A stretch of DNA of 64,000 nucleotides from Winogradskyella sp. (GCF_028282165.1 NZ_JANQIM010000024.1:120126-184125), one strand, 5' to 3'. Positions 1-8,925 are shown, counted from the stretch's first letter. Notes: generated from the letters alone by a model not told the origin. Numbers and translations are program-made.

Positions 1-2
1 CT

Positions 3-446
3 TTTCTTGAACGTTTGTTGATAGTCATCGTCTTAATTATGTTACTTGCGGTGGTTTGGCAAGTCATTTCGCGTTATGTGTTGGGCTCACCAAGTACCTT
101 TACTGATGAAATTGCAAGTTATTCGCTAATATGGTTGGGTCTTTTTGGCGCCGCTTATGCCACCGGAAAAGAGCTACATTTAGCCATTGATCTTATTCCA
201 AAAAATACTATCGCTAAGTCTCCTCGGTTCTTCCATGGATTTGTTACATTTTTTGTAATTGTATTCGCTATTTTGGTAATGGTCATTGGAGGTCTAAGAC
301 TCTGTTGGTTAACATGGGTGTTGGAACAAAAATCAGCCGTATTGAAAATACCATTGGCTTTCGTTTATCTTGTTCTTCCCCTGAGTGGTCTTTTGATCGT
401 GTACTACAGTTTTGATTCGTATCAACAAAAGTTAAAAATACTTTAA
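3..446 (+). CDS. dctQ: TRAP transporter small permease (DctQ-like), 5' end cut by the window
   Basis: Small membrane subunit of a TRAP transporter, which together with the large permease and a periplasmic binding protein imports organic acids using an ion gradient. The frame is open to the window edge (reads F-L-E-R before the first internal TTG), so the true start lies outside. The visible part has four hydrophobic segments and the family-typical SRYVLGSPSTFTDEIASY and WLGLFGAAYATGKELHLAID stretches. The large permease follows after 4 bases, so the two are surely co-transcribed. The binding protein DctP would be expected upstream, outside the window. The substrate cannot be told from this fragment. 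Confidence 0.88.
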   Translation, partial: FLERLLIVIVLIMLLAVVWQVISRYVLGSPSTFTDEIASYSLIWLGLFGAAYATGKELHLAIDLIPKNTIAKSPRFFHGFVTFFVIVFAILVMVIGGLRLCWLTWVLEQKSAVLKIPLAFVYLVLPLSGLLIVYYSFDSYQQKLKIL

Positions 447-450
447 AGCA

Positions 451-1746
451 ATGGATTATACCCAAATACTCATACTAGTAATTAGCTTTATTGTTTTTCT
501 GTCTTTACGTGTTCCTATTGCCTACAGCATCGGCTTAGCTGCCTTATTTACACTTGTCGTTTCTCTACCGTTAATGCCGGCATTAACCACTTTAGCACAG
601 CGTATGGCAACATCTTTAGATAGTTTTGCTTTATTAGCCATCCCATTTTTTATTTTGGCAGGTCAAGTGATGAATCGCGGTGGAATAGCAACTCGCTTAA
701 TTGATTTTGCCAAAGCTATTGTAGGGCCATTACCAGGAGGTTTGGCTTTTGTAAATATAATAGCCTGTATGTTGTTTGGTGCTATATCAGGATCTGCGGT
801 TGCTGCAGCTTCGGCTATTGGCGGTTTTATGAATCCCATGATGGAAAAGGAAGGCTATGATAAATCATTTAGTGCTGCGGTTAATATTACTAGTGCCACT
901 ACAGGTCTCATCATACCACCGAGTAATATTCTTATCATTTATTCCTTGGCCAGTGGTGGTGTTTCAATAGCAGCCCTGTTTCTTGCGGGTTATGTACCAG
1001 GCATACTTATAGGATTGGCATTGATGCTGGTGGCAGCTATTTATTCTTTTATTAAAAAATATCCTACTGAAAAAAGTGTTGGTCTCAAGATATTCTTTAA
1101 ACGATTTATAGCTGCATTTCCGAGTTTGCTTTTGTTGGTTATTGTCATAGGCGGGATTGTTGCAGGTATATTTACTGCAACAGAAGCTTCGGCAATTGCC
1201 GTGATATACACATTTGTACTTGCCTTTGCCTATAAGGAAATAACGCTCAAAGATGTACCTTCAATTTTGTTGGAAACCGTTAAGACCAATGCCATCGTGA
1301 TGTTGCTCATTGCAACTTCTGTGGCCATGTCTTGGGTGATGTCTTATGAAAGTATTCCACAGGAAATAAGTGCTGGCCTTCTAGCTGTGAGTGATAATCC
1401 TATCGTAATACTAATAATCATAAATCTCATTTTGCTTTTTGTGGGCGTTTTTATGGATATGACGCCAGCTGTATTAATTTTTACGCCCATTTTTTTGCCG
1501 ATTGTTACTGATATTGGTATCGACCCGATTCATTTTGGTATCATTATGATAATGAATTTGTGTATAGGGCTTTGCACACCGCCAGTGGGTTCGGTATTGT
1601 TTGTGGGATGTGGTGTAGCCAATCTAAGTATTCAAAAGGTGGTTAGGCCACTTTTGCCTCTGTTTTTAGTGATGATTGTAGTATTAATCATTATCACTTA
1701 TGTGCCAGAATTGAGTTTATGGTTGCCCCGAGTGTTCGGATTTTAG
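451..1746 (+). CDS. dctM: TRAP transporter large permease (DctM)
   Basis: Large membrane subunit that forms the transport channel of a TRAP system. At 431 residues it has the usual family length and is hydrophobic throughout, with about 11-12 predicted spans. Typical DctM features include the GAISGSAVAAASAIG loop near residues 110-125, TSATTGLIIPPSNILIIY near 147-165 and GLCTPPVGSVLFVGC near 372-387. It starts 4 bases after the small permease and is the last gene of the transcript. A strong hairpin follows before the convergent gene. LacI-like sites nearby fit a sugar-acid transporter, but that is only inference. Confidence 0.94.
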   Translation: MDYTQILILVISFIVFLSLRVPIAYSIGLAALFTLVVSLPLMPALTTLAQRMATSLDSFALLAIPFFILAGQVMNRGGIATRLIDFAKAIVGPLPGGLAFVNIIACMLFGAISGSAVAAASAIGGFMNPMMEKEGYDKSFSAAVNITSATTGLIIPPSNILIIYSLASGGVSIAALFLAGYVPGILIGLALMLVAAIYSFIKKYPTEKSVGLKIFFKRFIAAFPSLLLLVIVIGGIVAGIFTATEASAIAVIYTFVLAFAYKEITLKDVPSILLETVKTNAIVMLLIATSVAMSWVMSYESIPQEISAGLLAVSDNPIVILIIINLILLFVGVFMDMTPAVLIFTPIFLPIVTDIGIDPIHFGIIMIMNLCIGLCTPPVGSVLFVGCGVANLSIQKVVRPLLPLFLVMIVVLIIITYVPELSLWLPRVFGF

Positions 1747-1860
1747 TGAGGTAAAGGTCAAAGAAACTATTTAGATCAAGTAATGTAAAAAGGCTAGGCT
1801 TTTAAATTATCTAGTAGTAAATAATTATTTTAAGTTTTAAGCTTCAATCATTAAATTGAA

Positions 1861-1905
1861 AAGACTCAAGAATAGCACAAAATAAATTCGTTATTCTTGA
1901 GTCTT
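1861..1905. terminator. Bidirectional terminator-like hairpin
   Basis: A perfect 14-bp stem (1861-1874 with 1892-1905, arm AAGACTCAAGAATA) with a 17-base loop sits between the convergent dctM and T9SS-protein genes. It is flanked by A/T-rich sequence but lacks a long T-run, so termination in both directions is plausible rather than certain. Confidence 0.65.
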
Positions 1906-1926
1906 ATTGAATTACTAAGGTAAAAA

Positions 1927-3375
1927 CTATCTCTTAATGATTTTTAAGGTCTGAGTAGCATCACCTGAAGATAATTGTAGGAAATAAATCCCTTGTTGAA
2001 ATTGGGACATATTTATTTTATTTTCATCATTGATAAAGGATAAGTTTTCATAAACTTTCCTGCCCAGTATGTTGTATATTGCTACATTTAAGATTTTAAA
2101 TTCAGAATTAATAGTCAACTCATCTACTACAGGATTCGGATAAACTTCAATATTTTCTATGTCAAAACCATTTACAGAAAGGGTGCGTAATGTTCCGTCT
2201 AAATTTAAGGTCCAACCTTCTGTCCAATCATTACCATTTTGTACAGCGCCTACATAATTTACATCTGTAAAGAAAGCATCTAAAGCACCAGCTGCTGTAC
2301 TATTGGTTGTGCTTGTGCCAACATAGGAATCAACGATGGGGAAGGTGTCTGTAGAATTATCATTTGTTGGTACATATGCGCTATCCTCTGGGTTAAATGT
2401 TTCAGCAGTGCTATGAAAACCTGCACCGCCTGCACTAGTGGGATCATTTTCAAAACTTGCAGAATTTCTGAAAAAGCTCACTCCATTTGTAACACCGTCC
2501 TCTGACCCGTTACTGAATCTTATACTTACGTCTACTCCTGTAACAACGGCATTATATATTTGGGCAGTGCCGCCATTTCTGATTCTAAATCCAATACCCT
2601 CAAAGGCGGCAGACGCATCGTTAAAGGCAGGGCCTGTGATAGTTACATTTGAAAGCAAACCGTTCCCTTCTCTACCTTGTATAGCCTCAGAACCTTCTAA
2701 CATGTTTACAACCCAAAATTGACCATTACCATCCCAATTGTCGCTCCAACGAATACCTGCTTCAGAAGCAATAGGATCAGTTGAAACCAAATACTTAAAA
2801 TTAATTGTTCCGTTATTTATTCTTATTCCATTGTCTCCAGGACGAAAAACTTGAATATATTCTGCTACGGTTTGGTCTCCACCATTAGTAAACTGGAAGG
2901 CATCGTCATCACTACCAGGATACATTAACCTTACATATCGAATAGTACCTGAATTATCGGTGCCGCCAGCGCCCTCTATACCAATCCCGCTCCACTGACC
3001 TCTAGTTGTATCTCCTGGCCCTTGTCCGGGTGCATTCGCCAATGAGTTAAAAACTATGGGATTTGTAGCTGTACCTTGCCAATCTACTAATCCTAATTGA
3101 TTAACCTCTAGACGTGTACCTGCTGTTTCAGCAAAAATTTGAGTGCCTTCAGTAATTGTAAGTGTTGTGTTTGCCGCAACTTCTACTATACCTTCGATAA
3201 TCCATAACGAAGAATTATCAAGAGTTTCATCGACACTTATAGTCCCAGTTATTTTTTTAAATGCTTGACCGTTCAATACAACATCTTCTATGTTGTTTTG
3301 TGCGGTTGAATAAGTTTGGACTACTAAAAGGAGAGCCATACTTATCATAAGTTTAGAAAAGTAGTTATGCTTCAT
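1927..3375 (-). CDS. Secreted beta-helix-like protein with T9SS type A sorting domain
   Basis: 482-residue exported protein of unknown function. A signal peptide (residues 1-25, ending TYSTAQ) is followed by a body rich in G, N, T and D with short repeating strands, as in right-handed beta-helix surface proteins (NNGTINFKYL, GIRWSDNWDGNG, GFRIRNGGTAQIYNAVV). The last ~75 residues are a T9SS type A sorting domain: EVYPNPVVDELTI, then YNILGRKVYE, and a C-terminal ...TLKIIKR. The body resembles the lipoprotein at 20150-21355 in composition and in the shared WTEG and GW.LN/GWTIN endings, so the two are probably relatives. Two LacI-type palindromes lie upstream and may control it. Ligand or enzymatic role unknown. 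Confidence 0.9.
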   Translation of the reverse strand: MKHNYFSKLMISMALLLVVQTYSTAQNNIEDVVLNGQAFKKITGTISVDETLDNSSLWIIEGIVEVAANTTLTITEGTQIFAETAGTRLEVNQLGLVDWQGTATNPIVFNSLANAPGQGPGDTTRGQWSGIGIEGAGGTDNSGTIRYVRLMYPGSDDDAFQFTNGGDQTVAEYIQVFRPGDNGIRINNGTINFKYLVSTDPIASEAGIRWSDNWDGNGQFWVVNMLEGSEAIQGREGNGLLSNVTITGPAFNDASAAFEGIGFRIRNGGTAQIYNAVVTGVDVSIRFSNGSEDGVTNGVSFFRNSASFENDPTSAGGAGFHSTAETFNPEDSAYVPTNDNSTDTFPIVDSYVGTSTTNSTAAGALDAFFTDVNYVGAVQNGNDWTEGWTLNLDGTLRTLSVNGFDIENIEVYPNPVVDELTINSEFKILNVAIYNILGRKVYENLSFINDENKINMSQFQQGIYFLQLSSGDATQTLKIIKR

Positions 3376-3442
3376 AATTTGAAATATTTAGTTAAAATTT
3401 AGTATTAACGTCTTTTTGTAATTCATAAGAAATATGTAATTA

Positions 3443-3458
3443 ATGCAAACGATTGCAT
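3443..3458. promoter_or_regulatory. LacI/GalR-family operator-like palindrome 1
   Basis: ATGCAAACGATTGCAT is an imperfect palindrome centred on CG, with half-sites of the ATGCAA(A/T)CG kind seen for LacI/GalR-family regulators. It lies 68 bases upstream of the start of the minus-strand T9SS-protein gene, a normal position for repression. No LacI gene is in the window. Confidence 0.6.
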
Positions 3459-3621
3459 AAAATTAATAGATTTATTATCAATATGCAATTATTATTGGTA
3501 TAAAAATGTTAATAACTCATTAAGTTTTCTTTAGAAATAGAATTAAATTGCTTAGTAAAATAGTATATTACAGGAGATATTTGTGAATAAGATGATGCTT
3601 TAATTTGGAAATGTATGGTCA

Positions 3622-3637
3622 ATGCAAACGAATGCAT
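3622..3637. promoter_or_regulatory. LacI/GalR-family operator-like palindrome 2
   Basis: ATGCAAACGAATGCAT shares ATGCAAACG with the first site and the same CG centre. It sits 179 bases from that site. Two such sites allow looping or separate control of the diverging promoters. Confidence 0.55.
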
Positions 3638-3861
3638 TTTAGACATGATGTGCAATTTATCTCCTAGGAGAACTAAACTATTCTACCAAAACCTAAGTAG
3701 TTGGTATATAAGTATTTAAAAGCAATGAATTTAATATTTTTTTCAGTCCATAACAGATAAATCGAATGTAAGTATTGGCACTTAATAGCTTTTTCCTTTT
3801 CTAGGGCTTTGGTATGTTTTTTGTAGCTTTTTTTATATAACTAACTACAATCAAATGCATT

Positions 3862-4056
3862 ATGGCCAGAAAATTAATCCTCCTTTGTGCAGCGCTTCTC
3901 TTCTGTTTTGGAAGAATGGATTCTCAGGAAGCCATCGAATGCCAAACTAAGCTTTTAAATTTTCACGAAAAGGTAAAGGCAAAAAAATATGATGAGGCTT
4001 ATAAGGACTGGCTATATGTAAAAACAAATGTAGCTGTCAGGTTATTATTGCTCTAG
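3862..4056 (+). pseudogene. Remnant of a secreted protein (N-terminal fragment)
   Basis: 64-codon frame with a good signal peptide (LILLCAALLFCFG, cleavage near MDSQ) followed by ECQTKLLNFHEKVKAKKYDEAYKDW-type sequence. That resembles the beginning of larger flavobacterial exported repeat proteins. It breaks off in LLLL and a stop. Dropping one base near 4030 would continue the frame for about 18 residues (…NCSCQVIIALVHPGPKNN) before another stop, so even a repaired frame stays short. I read it as a decayed or truncated copy. A genuine short secreted protein cannot be excluded. Confidence 0.5.
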
Positions 4057-4138
4057 TACATCCAGGTCCTAAAAATAATTAGGAGCCTGTTCTTATTGAT
4101 ATAAATCGTAACTTTGAGTTCTCCCAAACGAATTAATT

Positions 4139-4732
4139 ATGTTAGAAAACTTCTGGTTTAATGTGCAATATGGCATTAATCATGTACTTGACCCAAATGG
4201 ATACGACCATGTCCTGTTCTTAATGGTCCTAGCGGTTCCTTATGTGTTTAAGGATTGGAAACGCGTACTTTTACTTGTATCTATGTTCACCTTAGGTCAT
4301 ACACTGTCCTTGGTTTTAGCAGCTTACGATGTGGTATCTGTAAATGGAAAGCTTGTAGAATTTTTAATTCCGATTACTATTTTAGTTGCGGCCATATATA
4401 ACGTATTTACGGCTGGGAAAAAAGAAACCAACAAATTAGGATTGCTCTTCTTCACTACCTTAGCTTTTGGACTCATTCATGGCCTTGGCTTTGCCAGGGA
4501 GTTTAAGATGTTTGCAGGGCTATCCGAAAATAAAGTTGAGCTCTTAATAGAATTTGCTCTAGGTATTGAAATAGCTCAGGTCATTATCGTTTTTGTTGTT
4601 CTGTTTTTGGGCTTCTTATTTCAGACCATTTTCAGGTTTTCGCGTCGTGATTGGGTCATGGTACTTTCGGCAATTGTTATTGGGTTGGTTATACCAATGA
4701 TTATGGGTAGTGATTTGTTAAACGCTTCCTAA
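4139..4732 (+). CDS. HupE/UreJ family membrane protein
   Basis: 197-residue inner-membrane protein of the HupE/UreJ family, some members of which move nickel or cobalt for metalloenzymes. About six membrane spans are visible. Conserved features are the N-terminal INHVLDPNGYDHVLFL (His and Asp able to bind metal), FTLGHTLSLVLAA near residue 60 and FGLIHGLGFA near residue 114. No hydrogenase or urease gene is nearby, so a hydrogenase role is not supported here. The position just before dCMP deaminase and an S41 protease may reflect conserved gene order rather than function. Confidence 0.9.
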   Translation: MLENFWFNVQYGINHVLDPNGYDHVLFLMVLAVPYVFKDWKRVLLLVSMFTLGHTLSLVLAAYDVVSVNGKLVEFLIPITILVAAIYNVFTAGKKETNKLGLLFFTTLAFGLIHGLGFAREFKMFAGLSENKVELLIEFALGIEIAQVIIVFVVLFLGFLFQTIFRFSRRDWVMVLSAIVIGLVIPMIMGSDLLNAS

Positions 4733-4826
4733 TTGATAAAACTTTAACGGCTAGTCCATTGCTATTACAATTCTATCCTTTTATATTCGTTAATAACATC
4801 GTACGTTTGTGCAATAAATAAGATTA

Positions 4827-5258
4827 ATGTCAGAGAGTAAACAGTTACGATACGATAAGGCTTATCTCCGAATTGCACACGAATGGGGAAAACTGTCGCA
4901 TTGCAAGCGTAAACAGGTAGGGGCCATTATAGTAAAAGACCGAATGATTATTTCTGATGGCTACAATGGCACACCAACAGGTTTCGAAAATTATTGTGAA
5001 GATGATGAGGGTTACACCAAGTGGTACGTATTACATGCAGAAGCTAATGCCATTTTAAAAGTAGCAGCATCAACGCAATCTTGTAAAGGCGCCACATTAT
5101 ATATCACTTTATCGCCATGCAAAGAGTGTAGCAAGCTGATACATCAAGCGGGAATTATTAGGGTGGTCTATTCGCGAGCATACAAAGATAATTCTGGTCT
5201 TGAATTTTTAAAGAAGGCTGGAATAGAATTACAACTTATTGAAGATTTAGAAGCCTAA
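4827..5258 (+). CDS. dCMP deaminase family protein
   Basis: Zinc-dependent deaminase that converts dCMP to dUMP, feeding thymidylate synthesis. The 143-residue protein holds the zinc/catalytic motif HAEANAI (His70, Glu72) and the second motif SPCKECSKLI (Cys98, Cys101). The N-terminal RKQVGAIIVKD and DGYNGTPTGFEN are typical of dCMP rather than cytidine deaminases. Its stop overlaps the ATG of the S41 protease gene (TAATG), pointing to translational coupling. Confidence 0.93.
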   Translation: MSESKQLRYDKAYLRIAHEWGKLSHCKRKQVGAIIVKDRMIISDGYNGTPTGFENYCEDDEGYTKWYVLHAEANAILKVAASTQSCKGATLYITLSPCKECSKLIHQAGIIRVVYSRAYKDNSGLEFLKKAGIELQLIEDLEA

Positions 5259-6865
5259 TGGCAACAAAAAATAAATATATACCACTAATTATAGGTGTCG
5301 CCATAGCAGCTGGTGTTGTAATAGGCGGAAAATTGAATTTTACGGATACATCTGATCGTTTGTTTACTACTAATAGTAAGAAGGACAAACTTAACCGTTT
5401 AATAGATTATATCGATTATGAGTACGTGGATGAGGTTAATACCGATAGTATTGTCGATGTTACGGTTAATGGAATTCTAGATAATCTCGACCCACACTCT
5501 ACTTATATACCAAAGGAAGATTTAGAACGCATTACACAAAACATGAAAGGTGATTTTGTGGGCATTGGGATTAATTATTATCCTTATAGAGACACTATTG
5601 CGGTTATAAAACCTACAGAGGGAGGTCCTAGCGAGCGTGCCGGAATTATAGGAGGAGATCGTATTCTTACGGCAGATGGCGATAAGATTTATGGTCCCGA
5701 AGTGACTAACGACTATATTTCAAAAAGACTCAAGGGAGATAAAAACACAAATGTTAAGCTTACCGTATACAGAAAAAGCGAAGATAAAATACTCGAGTTT
5801 GACGTAAGGCGAAAAGATATACCTATTAAAAGTGTAGATGCAGCTTACATGTTGACAGATGAACTTGGTTACATAAAAATGAATCGCTTTGCCGAGACTA
5901 GTTTTAAAGAGTTTAAATCGGCATTAGAAGAGCTACAAGATCAGGGTGCAAGAAAATTAGCACTGGATTTGCGCGATAATCCTGGGGGTTTCTTAGGCAT
6001 AGCAGAACAGATAGCCGACGAATTCTTAGAAAATAAAAAACTTATCTTGTTTACTAGGGATAAAAAAGGAAGAGAAGAACGTACCTATGCAACAAAACGG
6101 GGAGATTTTGAAGACGGTGAAATTTATATTCTAATAAATGAAAATTCTGCCTCAGCCAGCGAGGTCATTGCGGGTGCACTTCAAGATAATGACAAAGGGA
6201 TTATTGTTGGTAGGCGGTCTTATGGTAAAGGATTAGTACAACGCGAAATGGCTTTAGGTGACGGAAGTGCTGTTAGGTTAACCGTGTCGAGATATTACAC
6301 CCCGACAGGAAGATCTATCCAAAGGCCATATACCAATGGGGACAGTCGTTCCTATTATAATGATTATTTCAAGCGCTTAAGAACTGGTGAATTGGTAGAT
6401 GTAGATAATATTAAGGTTGATGACTCCTTAAAATTTACCACTCCTAAAGGGAAAGTGGTTTATGGAGGAGGTGGTATAATTCCAGATATTTTTGTTCCTG
6501 TAGACCAATCATTCAATAATGAAACTATTAATTATCTAAGGCGAAGAGATCACTTTGGTTATTTTGTTTTTGAAGAGTTAGACAGGGACAGAACGGTTTA
6601 TGAGCATGTTACCAAATACGATTTTATCAATAATTTTGAAGTAAGCGATGATATTGTGGTACGTTTTCAAGATTACGTTAATCGAAGAGAGGGGACTAAT
6701 ATTTCCTTTGTGGCCTATAATGATGAAATTAGACGATTAATAAAGGCTACTTTAGCTAAACAGTTGTTTGATGATAACGCTTTTGAGGAAATTCTCAATA
6801 AGGAAGACGTCATGGTACAAGAAGTAATACTTCTCAGTACAGAATATCCTAACTTTAAACAGTAA
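5258..6865 (+). CDS. S41 family C-terminal processing peptidase
   Basis: Envelope serine protease of the CtpA/Prc type, 535 residues. An N-terminal membrane anchor (residues 6-24) is followed by the N-terminal domain (NLDPHSTYIPKED), a PDZ domain (about 85-175; GGPSERAGIIGGDRILTADG) and the S41 catalytic domain. Catalytic Ser lies in NENSASASEVIAGAL and catalytic Lys in RRSYGKGLVQ. The C-terminal ~150 residues carry the extension common in Bacteroidota. It is coupled to the dCMP deaminase gene by a 1-base overlap. Its 3' end overlaps the convergent FAD-protein gene by 11 bases. Confidence 0.95.
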   Translation: MATKNKYIPLIIGVAIAAGVVIGGKLNFTDTSDRLFTTNSKKDKLNRLIDYIDYEYVDEVNTDSIVDVTVNGILDNLDPHSTYIPKEDLERITQNMKGDFVGIGINYYPYRDTIAVIKPTEGGPSERAGIIGGDRILTADGDKIYGPEVTNDYISKRLKGDKNTNVKLTVYRKSEDKILEFDVRRKDIPIKSVDAAYMLTDELGYIKMNRFAETSFKEFKSALEELQDQGARKLALDLRDNPGGFLGIAEQIADEFLENKKLILFTRDKKGREERTYATKRGDFEDGEIYILINENSASASEVIAGALQDNDKGIIVGRRSYGKGLVQREMALGDGSAVRLTVSRYYTPTGRSIQRPYTNGDSRSYYNDYFKRLRTGELVDVDNIKVDDSLKFTTPKGKVVYGGGGIIPDIFVPVDQSFNNETINYLRRRDHFGYFVFEELDRDRTVYEHVTKYDFINNFEVSDDIVVRFQDYVNRREGTNISFVAYNDEIRRLIKATLAKQLFDDNAFEEILNKEDVMVQEVILLSTEYPNFKQ

Positions 6866-7466
6866 GCTTATCGTGCACTTTGGTGTGTTTTCCGCCATTC
6901 CAAAGTGTTAGTATGTCTGTGGCCACATGTGATCCGCTGCCACAAGCTATAGAGAACTGACTCCTCCAACCTGCCAAAGTACCAGCGACATAGAGGTTTT
7001 CTTCTATTAAGTGATCCGTGTTTTTTAACCAGATTCTGTCTTTTTCAATCACAGCTCTAGGATGAGGTTCAATAAAAGGTTCTAATCCTTTAATGGTGAT
7101 GAGACTTGTATAACCAACAGCAATAATCACAATCTTAGAGATGTATTCGTTTTTGTTGGTAGTGATTTTAAAACCTTCTAATTGTTTTTCAATAGACTTA
7201 ACTTTTTCCTTTTCAATTTGAACCACATGAGAATATAAATCCTTAAGCTGTTGTTTTCCGCTTTCAAGAATATCTCTTCCCAAAGTGCCAGGTTGCAAAC
7301 CAAGAACATTGTTAAACAATGCATTCTGTAGGTGCGATGCCTTTTGGTGAGCTATAATACCAATTTGTTTATCCTTTGCATAGGCTTTGTCCTTGGCTGA
7401 GCCTAAAACCAAAGCACAGGAGAGTCCTGCTGCTCCACCGCCAATAATTAGAACATCAAAATTCAT
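6855..7466 (-). CDS. Short FAD-dependent oxidoreductase (thioredoxin-reductase-like, no NAD(P)H domain)
   Basis: 203 residues. The N-terminus has the dinucleotide motif IIGGGAAGLSCA and the C-terminus has the FAD-contacting ENLYVAGTLAGWRSQFSIACGSG stretch, as in thioredoxin-reductase-like flavoproteins. Those proteins are about 300 residues with an inserted NADPH domain and often a CxxC pair. Here there is no second glycine-rich motif and no CxxC, so it probably binds FAD but needs another electron partner. It starts inside the stop of the small membrane-protein gene (4-base overlap), so the two are co-translated. Substrate unknown. Confidence 0.85.
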   Translation of the reverse strand: MNFDVLIIGGGAAGLSCALVLGSAKDKAYAKDKQIGIIAHQKASHLQNALFNNVLGLQPGTLGRDILESGKQQLKDLYSHVVQIEKEKVKSIEKQLEGFKITTNKNEYISKIVIIAVGYTSLITIKGLEPFIEPHPRAVIEKDRIWLKNTDHLIEENLYVAGTLAGWRSQFSIACGSGSHVATDILTLWNGGKHTKVHDKLTV

Positions 7467-7666
7467 TTACGCTTCTTGCTAAGGGTTTCAATTTTTTTGG
7501 ATATACGAAGAATTTGAAGCAAAATAATGGCACACAAAGCTGCTATAATAGTGAGTATTGCCGTGTAGCTTTCACCTTCAAACAATGCATCAAAATTCAA
7601 TTTTGTAGCATTAAAAACGATAAGTGCAACGGCAATAAATGTTAGAATTAAAGTAAATATCTTCAT
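7463..7666 (-). CDS. Small two-span membrane protein
   Basis: 67 residues with two hydrophobic segments (about 3-20 and 35-54) joined by an acidic loop (FDALFEGESY) and ending in a basic tail (SKKIETLSKKRK), giving a likely cytoplasmic C-terminus. I do not recognise the family. Its ATG is 11 bases after the marC stop and its stop overlaps the FAD-protein gene by 4 bases, so marC, this gene and the FAD protein look like one transcript. Confidence 0.7.
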   Translation of the reverse strand: MKIFTLILTFIAVALIVFNATKLNFDALFEGESYTAILTIIAALCAIILLQILRISKKIETLSKKRK

Positions 7667-7677
7667 TAGGTCAAATG

Positions 7678-8259
7678 TTAAACAAATAAAGCCTTGATAT
7701 TATGGGCAAATAATTTTACGGCTATGGCTAACAAAATTACGCCAAAAACTTTTCTTATAATGTTAATTCCATTTTTTCCTATCGCTCGTTCAATTCTTGC
7801 GGATGTTTTAAGTACAATATAAATAAAAATAACATTGCAAATAACCGCTACAATAATGTTCTCTATTCTAAACTCGGCGCGTAAAGATAACAGTGTTGTT
7901 AAACTACCTGGGCCTGCAATAAGCGGAAATGCCAAGGGAAATACCGAAGCCGTAATAGCCTCATCGCCATTGTCTTTGTATAAGGTAATTCCAAGAATCA
8001 TCTCTAGAGCAATAAAAAACAATACAAACGCACCAGCAACTGCAAACGAATTAACATCAATACCAATCAATGATAGCATGCTTTTTCCAAGAAATAAAAA
8101 TGCTATCATTATTATTCCGGCAATTAAGGACGCCTTCTCGCTCTGAATATGCCCAGCTTTTTTACGTAAATCTATAATGATAGGAATATTACCAATGATA
8201 TCTATCACGGCAAATAGAACCATAAAAGCGGTGAAAATTTCTTTAAAAACTAACTCCAT
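7678..8259 (-). CDS. MarC family integral membrane protein
   Basis: MarC/UPF0056 membrane protein, about 193 residues with six spans; the transport role of the family is unsettled. Visible family features are FMVLFAVIDIIGNIPIII at the N-terminus, the central AITASVFPLAFPLIAGPGSL and the C-terminal FGVILLAIAVKLFAHN. I chose the ATG at 8259 (MELVFKEIF). The longer frame begins with a TTG that lies in a promoter-like CACCTTTGC stretch, so it is unlikely to be translated. First gene of a three-gene minus-strand unit. Confidence 0.92.
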   Translation of the reverse strand: MELVFKEIFTAFMVLFAVIDIIGNIPIIIDLRKKAGHIQSEKASLIAGIIMIAFLFLGKSMLSLIGIDVNSFAVAGAFVLFFIALEMILGITLYKDNGDEAITASVFPLAFPLIAGPGSLTTLLSLRAEFRIENIIVAVICNVIFIYIVLKTSARIERAIGKNGINIIRKVFGVILLAIAVKLFAHNIKALFV

Positions 8260-8349
8260 AACACTCGATTTTGAAATTCGCCGCAAAGGTGCAATTTAAT
8301 TAGTGATTTCCAATATTAAATTACAGTAAAGTTTAACTATTTTTACGGC

Positions 8350-8922
8350 ATGTTTCAACTAGGAAAAACCATAGTTTCGGAAGATATTATAGAAAAGGAT
8401 TTTGTCTGTAATTTGTCGGCTTGCAAAGGAGCCTGTTGTGTAGATGGGGATGCTGGTGCGCCTTTGGATAAAGACGAAATAAAAATTCTCGATGATATCT
8501 ACCCTAAAGTAAAACCTTTTCTAAGAAAAGAAGGAATAGAAGTCATTGAGGCCCAAGGGACTTCTGTGAAAACGGTATTTGGGGATCTTGAGACACCTCT
8601 GGTTAATGGAGCTGAGTGTGCCTATGTAATTTTTGATGAAAACAACACAGCGCTTTGTGGTATTGAAGAGGCTTATAACCAAGGGGAAATCGATTGGAAA
8701 AAACCACTGTCGTGCCACTTATATCCCATACGCGTCAAGGACTATTCTGAATTTTCTGGAGTCAATTATGAGAAGTGGGATATCTGTGACCCTGCTTGTG
8801 CACTTGGGAAAGAATTACAAGTCCCTGTTTACAAATTCGTTAAAGAAGCTCTTATTAGAAAGTTTGGTGAAGATTGGTATGCAGAATTAGAAAAGGTGGC
8901 AAAACATAAACTCGACAACTAA
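8350..8922 (+). CDS. DUF3109 family cysteine-rich protein
   Basis: 190-residue cytoplasmic protein of the DUF3109 family, related to the CxxxCxxCC zinc/iron-cluster proteins. Visible cysteines are C-x3-C-x3-CC near residues 20-30 (VCNLSACKGACC), then ECAYVIF, ALCGIEEAY, LSCHLYPIR and WDICDPAC. The pattern suggests a bound metal or Fe-S cluster. Reaction unknown. It stands alone, divergent from marC and convergent with the kinase gene, with only 3 bases between stops. Confidence 0.9.
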   Translation: MFQLGKTIVSEDIIEKDFVCNLSACKGACCVDGDAGAPLDKDEIKILDDIYPKVKPFLRKEGIEVIEAQGTSVKTVFGDLETPLVNGAECAYVIFDENNTALCGIEEAYNQGEIDWKKPLSCHLYPIRVKDYSEFSGVNYEKWDICDPACALGKELQVPVYKFVKEALIRKFGEDWYAELEKVAKHKLDN

Positions 8923-8925
8923 ATA

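Larger units (their letters stand above)
3376..3861. other. Gene-free intergenic region with operator-like palindromes
   Basis: 486 bases of very AT-rich sequence between the divergent T9SS-protein gene and a gene remnant. I see no RNA gene or ORF of note. The only clear structure is the pair of LacI-type palindromes listed separately. Confidence 0.6.
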
